Source: Candidatus Aenigmatarchaeota archaeon
GTDB taxonomy: Archaea > Aenigmatarchaeota > Aenigmatarchaeia > QMZP01 > QMZT01
DNA: 14,625 nt
Direction: 5' to 3'
Assembly (NCBI GenBank): GCA_023128965.1
Contig: JAGMCY010000116.1
Coordinates: 1-14,625, forward strand
Position numbers and translations under genes: made by a program
Shown: piece after piece, positions 10,610 through 14,625 of the stretch
Position numbering within the stretch: the stretch's first letter is position 1
Layout: each line of letters begins with the position of its first letter
Notes under the pieces: generated by a model
Database searches by the model: none
What the model saw: only the letters and a program-made list of their open reading frames with translations
Told to the model about the DNA's origin: nothing

Positions 10610-13600
10610 CTATCCTTTCCTTCTACCTTCTTTGATTTCCGCTCTCCTTTCAATCAAGAGATAGGCGAGTATCGAAAACAACGCTATTGCCAGAAGGGCT
10701 ATCATTATCTCGTTTATCGGGATATTTTCCAATCCAGGCGTTATCTTTCGCTTGGTGGCATTCGTGTACTTTATTATATCCCTGCAGTTTTCGAGCGCAG
10801 TTTCGGTGAGCTCACTTGCCCTTTCAAGGTTATCCTGGCTGAGTTCCCTTTCAGCCTCGAAGATGAGCTCTGTCAGATCCAAACATTCGGGGTTGTCCTG
10901 GAACAAATCCTTTGTCAACTGCATCCTTTCCCGGAGTCTCGTCTGATTGAAAAGCGGTCTCAGGTAAATCGTTGTTGACTGGCTGAATTTAGGATTTGTC
11001 ACGGCTCCCGTTATCTTTATCTCATAATTGCCCTTTGTGAGCTCGTGGGTGGTTATGGTCAGATTGCTGCTAGCGTTCTCCCCGACACTGAGCTGGCTCA
11101 CGTTTCTCATAGTGAAATCGAGCGAAATCTCCTTGCTCTCGTTCACGTACGACATTATATTTATATCTTTCAGCGTAACTTCTCCTGTGTTTTCAAAGGT
11201 AACTTTCACGGATGTTTGGTTGTACGAGCCTACTCTTCCCAGAGGGGAAACGGTTATGGTCAGCGAGGCGATTTTCGTTTCAGTGGTGGTGTAACCGCCT
11301 CCTCCTACCTGCTGGACAATCGTTTCGGTTTCTTTTTCACTATAGCTCACGTTGAGTGTTATGTTATTACTGGATACATTGTATTCAGAGTCGTTTACGG
11401 TGAAAATTATATATTCTATTCCGTACCAGTCATATTCAGGAACAAACGTAAGACCTCCTGTCCAATTCGGGACCACGGTGGCCGGACTGCTCTGGCCTCC
11501 CACCTGAACAGATGCCATATGCGATGGTAAGGTATAGGTTATGGTCAGGTTGTTATCGTCATTCGAAACGTTGTTATGGTTGTCAGGGTCTCTAACATAA
11601 TAAGTGAAGTTCGGATAAAGATACTTGGGGTTGTTCATGGGCCATTCCTGTGGGGGTATGGAGAAAACAAGTTCAGGCGCTCTGTTCGTGTTTAATATGG
11701 TGACGTCAAATTCATCGGAGTCGGTTAAGTATGAATCGGTAACCTCGAGTCTGAATGTCCAGTTCCCCGATTCTTCAAAGTCAGTCTCGTAATTCCAAGA
11801 GTTATCATCTTGACACTCGTCCACACTGCCTATTTGGGTTCCGTTCTTATACCATGTACAGTAGAGGTAGTCACCATTAAGATCAGTCACGTTTATCAAG
11901 AAGATGATGGTTGTGTTTTCGTTGACAACATTACTCGGAACAGACCAGATTATGTCAGCAAAAGGAGGGTAGTTCACGGAAGATATCGTGAAATCAACAA
12001 GCTTCGATCTGGTCGCGTTGTGAGGGTTAATCGTATTTCCACTGTCCCTCACGGTCACGTTTATCGTGTAATTCCCCACTTCACCACTTTCGAAATCACT
12101 CGTTCTGTTTATCACGCCCGTCGTGTAGTTTATATCGAAAATTGAACAGTTCGTACCATTCACCCTCGAACAATTAACGAATGTGAGATTGTAAAAGAAA
12201 GGGATATCGCCCTCCTCATCGGCTGTGATCGAACTGAGGTTCATGAAGTATGTCGAGTTTTCAAAGCCGGTCCTGTTCGTGAAGTTGAAGTCAGGAGGAT
12301 CGTTGACAGCGTTTATCGTTAGGTTGAACTCCTCCCAGTCGACAGAGCCGTTGCTGTCGGTAACGCTTATGTTCAAGACATACGTGAAATTATACGTATC
12401 ATTCGCCCACGAATCATTGGTTGCGGTGAAATTAACGACCCCAGTTGTTGGATTTATGGCGAACAGAGGAGGACCGGTGATGAACGTTAGGTTATACGTT
12501 AGGCTATCTCCATACGGCGTTTCCGTATCTACATCTGTCGTGTTATTCCCCACGTTGCATACGTATTCGATGTCTTCGTTAGTGGAGTTCGCGCATGAGA
12601 AGTTCAGGACGGGCGGGTCGTTTATGTTGTAAACGGTGAAATTCACCAGGATGGAATCCTCCCTGTCCCACGTATCGTTGACGATAATCTTGACCGTGTA
12701 GTTACCGACCTGCGAATTATTCACGGGGGTGTAATTCATTATCCCCATCGCCGGACCCGGAGGCCAAAGGCTGTTGTTAGTCTCTACGGGGAAGAGCGTG
12801 TTGTTAAGGAGCGTAGAGTTGTAGTAGGTTTCTGACCTGAACGTTAGGTTGTCGGTTGCGTTGTCAAGGTCTGTTGCGTTAATCGAGAGGAAGAAGGACT
12901 GGTTCTGGGTGGCGGTCTGGGGAGGAACGGATGTCGTTATATTCGGCCGGTAGTCCGGGACGACGGTGAAGTTGAAGAATACCCAATCGGTGAGGTTCCC
13001 GCCGTCCTTGACGGATATGTTAAGTGTGTAGTTCCCAGAATCCTTTCTCAAAGGATTTGTGTAATTTATAACCCCTGTCTGGTTGTCTATTGTGAAAATC
13101 GAGCAATTTGTATCGCTTTGGTTGAACGTCTTGTTACAATAGGTGAAATTAATTTCGAATGTTAGCGTCCCGTTCACAGGATCGTTGTAAGGGACGTAGG
13201 ACGGGAAATCATCCGGGTCTGTTGTGTTCTCCCCGACATCACAATAGTGTTCAAGGCCCTGAACAGAGTAATTATTACAAACGAAGCTGAGGTTCGGCTG
13301 GTCGTTTATGTTCGTAACCGTGAAGTCGACGAGGATCGAATAGTCTCCATTCGCCCTGCCGTCGTAAACCGAGATGTTTACCGTGTAATTACCGACCTGG
13401 TTGTTTCCAATAGATGTGTAATTCATTGTGGCGTTTCCTAAACTCGTTCCGTTATCAAGGTATGACGTTTCATTGAAGGTTATAGGGAAGAGGCTCGAGT
13501 TTGGATAAACGGAAAGATTCCTGTAAAGGGTTGTCGTGTTGAAAACCAGCGTCCCGTTGTCTATGTCACTCGCGTTTATAATCAGAATTCTGTTTTCGTT

Positions 13601-14625
13601 TTGTGCCCAGAACTGGTCCGGAACGGGATCGATAACAGGAAGGTCGTTTATATCGGTAACACTGAAATTCTCTACCTGCCAGCCCGTTTCATTCGCCAGC
13701 CACGTGTATGGAGGGGTGGATGTTCCCGTCAAGTTATCTCCTGGGTCTGTTACGGTGTAATTTATAGTGTACTCTCCAACATCCAAATTCGTGAAGTTGC
13801 TTGTCCTGTTTATTTCACCTGTCGTGTTGTTTATAGTGAACAAATTCGAACACTCCGTTAGATTCGTGTGTTCTGAGTTGAATGGCCTGTAACATTCGAG
13901 AAAAGTGATATTGAAAAAGAACGGCCCGCTCGGGGTTTCCTCATCCGTCGCGTCAATATCGTTGTAGAACGAAGAATTCTGGTAGGAACTGGAGGGGAGG
14001 TTTTGGAGGTTTGGTTCGTCATTCACCGCGTTAACTATGAAAGTCTTGTTAGCAACCGAGCCATCACCTTCTGGATCCTGGACCGTAAGCGAGACCTCGA
14101 ACTCGCCGCAACCAGAATCACTCGTAACGTCAACTGTGATAGCCCCTGTTGCTGAATTAATATCGAACCCATTGAATTCAGTTCCGGAAACGTAACTGTA
14201 GATGAGGTTGTTTTCATCGATGTCATCTATATCATAACAATCCGTGCTGAAATCATGTGGGCATGCTGTGTCTTCAGAGCAATTTTTGTCTGCGAGGGGA
14301 ACGTATATGCCCGCAGGCGTGTTAAAAACTGTTATGTTATCTGTTGCGTTGATCACACCATAACCTTGCGAAGAACCGTTGCACGTGGTATTCCAGTAAT
14401 AAAACCCCCTTGAAGCGAAAGACTTGTTGTATTCGTAAAGCAGGGAAGAGGGGTTGAACCACATGTTCACGGAAGATGTCCACCCCCCTGAAATGTTGAA
14501 ACTTATGTTGCATTCAACCCCTGACCCGTTTATGGACTCTTCTGAAGTGAGATTCGTGTAGTTCGCGAAAAACTCCGGAAGGGTTGTGGAACTCGGACCG
14601 CTTCCTAACGGACTCCCATTAGCAT
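10610..14625 (-). CDS. Giant cadherin-like surface protein, N-terminus outside the window
   Basis: The frame stays open to the right edge, so the N-terminus and signal peptide are missing; 1337 residues are visible. At least eight beta-sandwich modules of about 90-120 residues are separated by cadherin-like linkers such as NAVNDEPNL, TDINDLPVI, TNINDQPNL, YNINDPPVL and NAVNDPPDF (near nt 14010, 13640, 13300, 12620 and 12300). GNYTVNISV-type strands and TGVINYT-type turns recur, matching Cadg/cadherin-like domains that usually bind calcium and mediate adhesion. A CARDB-like module lies near nt 11000-11280 after a GGGGYTTTE linker. A helical stalk with two cysteines, one transmembrane helix (IMIALLAIALFSILAYLLIE, nt about 10640-10700) and a basic tail end the protein. 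It holds dozens of N-glycosylation sequons. Likely a heavily glycosylated adhesin or S-layer-associated protein. Confidence 0.85.
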   Translation of the reverse strand, partial: ANGSPLGSGPSSTTLPEFFANYTNLTSEESINGSGVECNISFNISGGWTSSVNMWFNPSSLLYEYNKSFASRGFYYWNTTCNGSSQGYGVINATDNITVFNTPAGIYVPLADKNCSEDTACPHDFSTDCYDIDDIDENNLIYSYVSGTEFNGFDINSATGAITVDVTSDSGCGEFEVSLTVQDPEGDGSVANKTFIVNAVNDEPNLQNLPSSSYQNSSFYNDIDATDEETPSGPFFFNITFLECYRPFNSEHTNLTECSNLFTINNTTGEINRTSNFTNLDVGEYTINYTVTDPGDNLTGTSTPPYTWLANETGWQVENFSVTDINDLPVIDPVPDQFWAQNENRILIINASDIDNGTLVFNTTTLYRNLSVYPNSSLFPITFNETSYLDNGTSLGNATMNYTSIGNNQVGNYTVNISVYDGRANGDYSILVDFTVTNINDQPNLSFVCNNYSVQGLEHYCDVGENTTDPDDFPSYVPYNDPVNGTLTFEINFTYCNKTFNQSDTNCSIFTIDNQTGVINYTNPLRKDSGNYTLNISVKDGGNLTDWVFFNFTVVPDYRPNITTSVPPQTATQNQSFFLSINATDLDNATDNLTFRSETYYNSTLLNNTLFPVETNNSLWPPGPAMGIMNYTPVNNSQVGNYTVKIIVNDTWDREDSILVNFTVYNINDPPVLNFSCANSTNEDIEYVCNVGNNTTDVDTETPYGDSLTYNLTFITGPPLFAINPTTGVVNFTATNDSWANDTYNFTYVLNISVTDSNGSVDWEEFNLTINAVNDPPDFNFTNRTGFENSTYFMNLSSITADEEGDIPFFYNLTFVNCSRVNGTNCSIFDINYTTGVINRTSDFESGEVGNYTINVTVRDSGNTINPHNATRSKLVDFTISSVNYPPFADIIWSVPSNVVNENTTIIFLINVTDLNGDYLYCTWYKNGTQIGSVDECQDDNSWNYETDFEESGNWTFRLEVTDSYLTDSDEFDVTILNTNRAPELVFSIPPQEWPMNNPKYLYPNFTYYVRDPDNHNNVSNDDNNLTITYTLPSHMASVQVGGQSSPATVVPNWTGGLTFVPEYDWYGIEYIIFTVNDSEYNVSSNNITLNVSYSEKETETIVQQVGGGGYTTTETKIASLTITVSPLGRVGSYNQTSVKVTFENTGEVTLKDINIMSYVNESKEISLDFTMRNVSQLSVGENASSNLTITTHELTKGNYEIKITGAVTNPKFSQSTTIYLRPLFNQTRLRERMQLTKDLFQDNPECLDLTELIFEAERELSQDNLERASELTETALENCRDIIKYTNATKRKITPGLENIPINEIMIALLAIALFSILAYLLIERRAEIKEGRRKG

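Noticed and set aside
12200..14050. Periodic motifs suggesting a CRISPR or DNA repeat array
   Set aside because: The periodicity is at protein level (about 100 residues, linker and turn motifs); no near-identical DNA repeats with regular spacers are seen.
11028..14226. Many ORFs inside the giant surface gene on both strands
   Set aside because: They are shadows of one 4-kb frame with consistent repeated domain structure.

Overview
The window is archaeal. The evidence is a PCNA-type sliding clamp, RadB, an archaeal-type topoisomerase IA, a stand-alone alanyl-tRNA editing protein, TATA boxes about 22-30 nt upstream of mostly leaderless starts (with strong GGAGG-type Shine-Dalgarno sites on two genes), and tRNA genes without encoded CCA that carry bulge-helix-bulge (BHB) introns. 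RadB argues against Crenarchaeota. Small genes, convergent overlaps and small proteins of unknown function suggest a compact euryarchaeal or DPANN-type genome, but I cannot place it more precisely. No insertion sequence, CRISPR array, integrase or phage gene was seen.

Layout. 1-435 (+) is the C-terminal end of an aminoglycoside-phosphotransferase-fold kinase, cut by the window edge. On the minus strand, 432-1817 reads in transcription order: initiator tRNA-Met (one intron), alaX, a small Cys-rich ORF broken by an in-frame TAA, and a winged-helix protein. Next, 1858-2843 (-) holds a four-helix membrane protein and a nitroreductase, joined by a 4-nt overlap. A divergent 58-residue membrane protein lies at 2895-3071 (+). 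A hairpin separates it from the replication pair at 3128-4261 (-): a small OB-fold protein and PCNA. From 4347 (+) come a membrane-anchored surface protein, a 98-residue unknown with tRNA-Gly(GCC) right behind it, a 167-residue coiled-coil protein, tRNA-Leu(CAA), an EF-Tu-domain-2-like small protein and topA. The end of topA overlaps convergent radB by 14 nt. Upstream of radB lie tRNA-Ser(GGA), a small zinc-ribbon-like protein and a cadherin-like giant surface protein that runs off the right edge.

The striking content is the tRNA set. All four tRNA genes are interrupted, by seven inferred introns in total (T loop in Met, Gly and Ser; D loop and variable arm in Leu; D arm and anticodon loop in Ser). 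Only one is at the canonical 37/38 site. The three T-loop introns sit at the same position and can be folded into the same BHB plan (TTCR paired with the intron end, with 3-nt bulges). Removing each inferred intron gives a normal cloverleaf of 73-84 nt. The cell should therefore own a tRNA splicing endonuclease of broad specificity. The remaining genes are housekeeping (replication, topology, recombination, translation quality control) or cell surface. I see no defence or mobile system.
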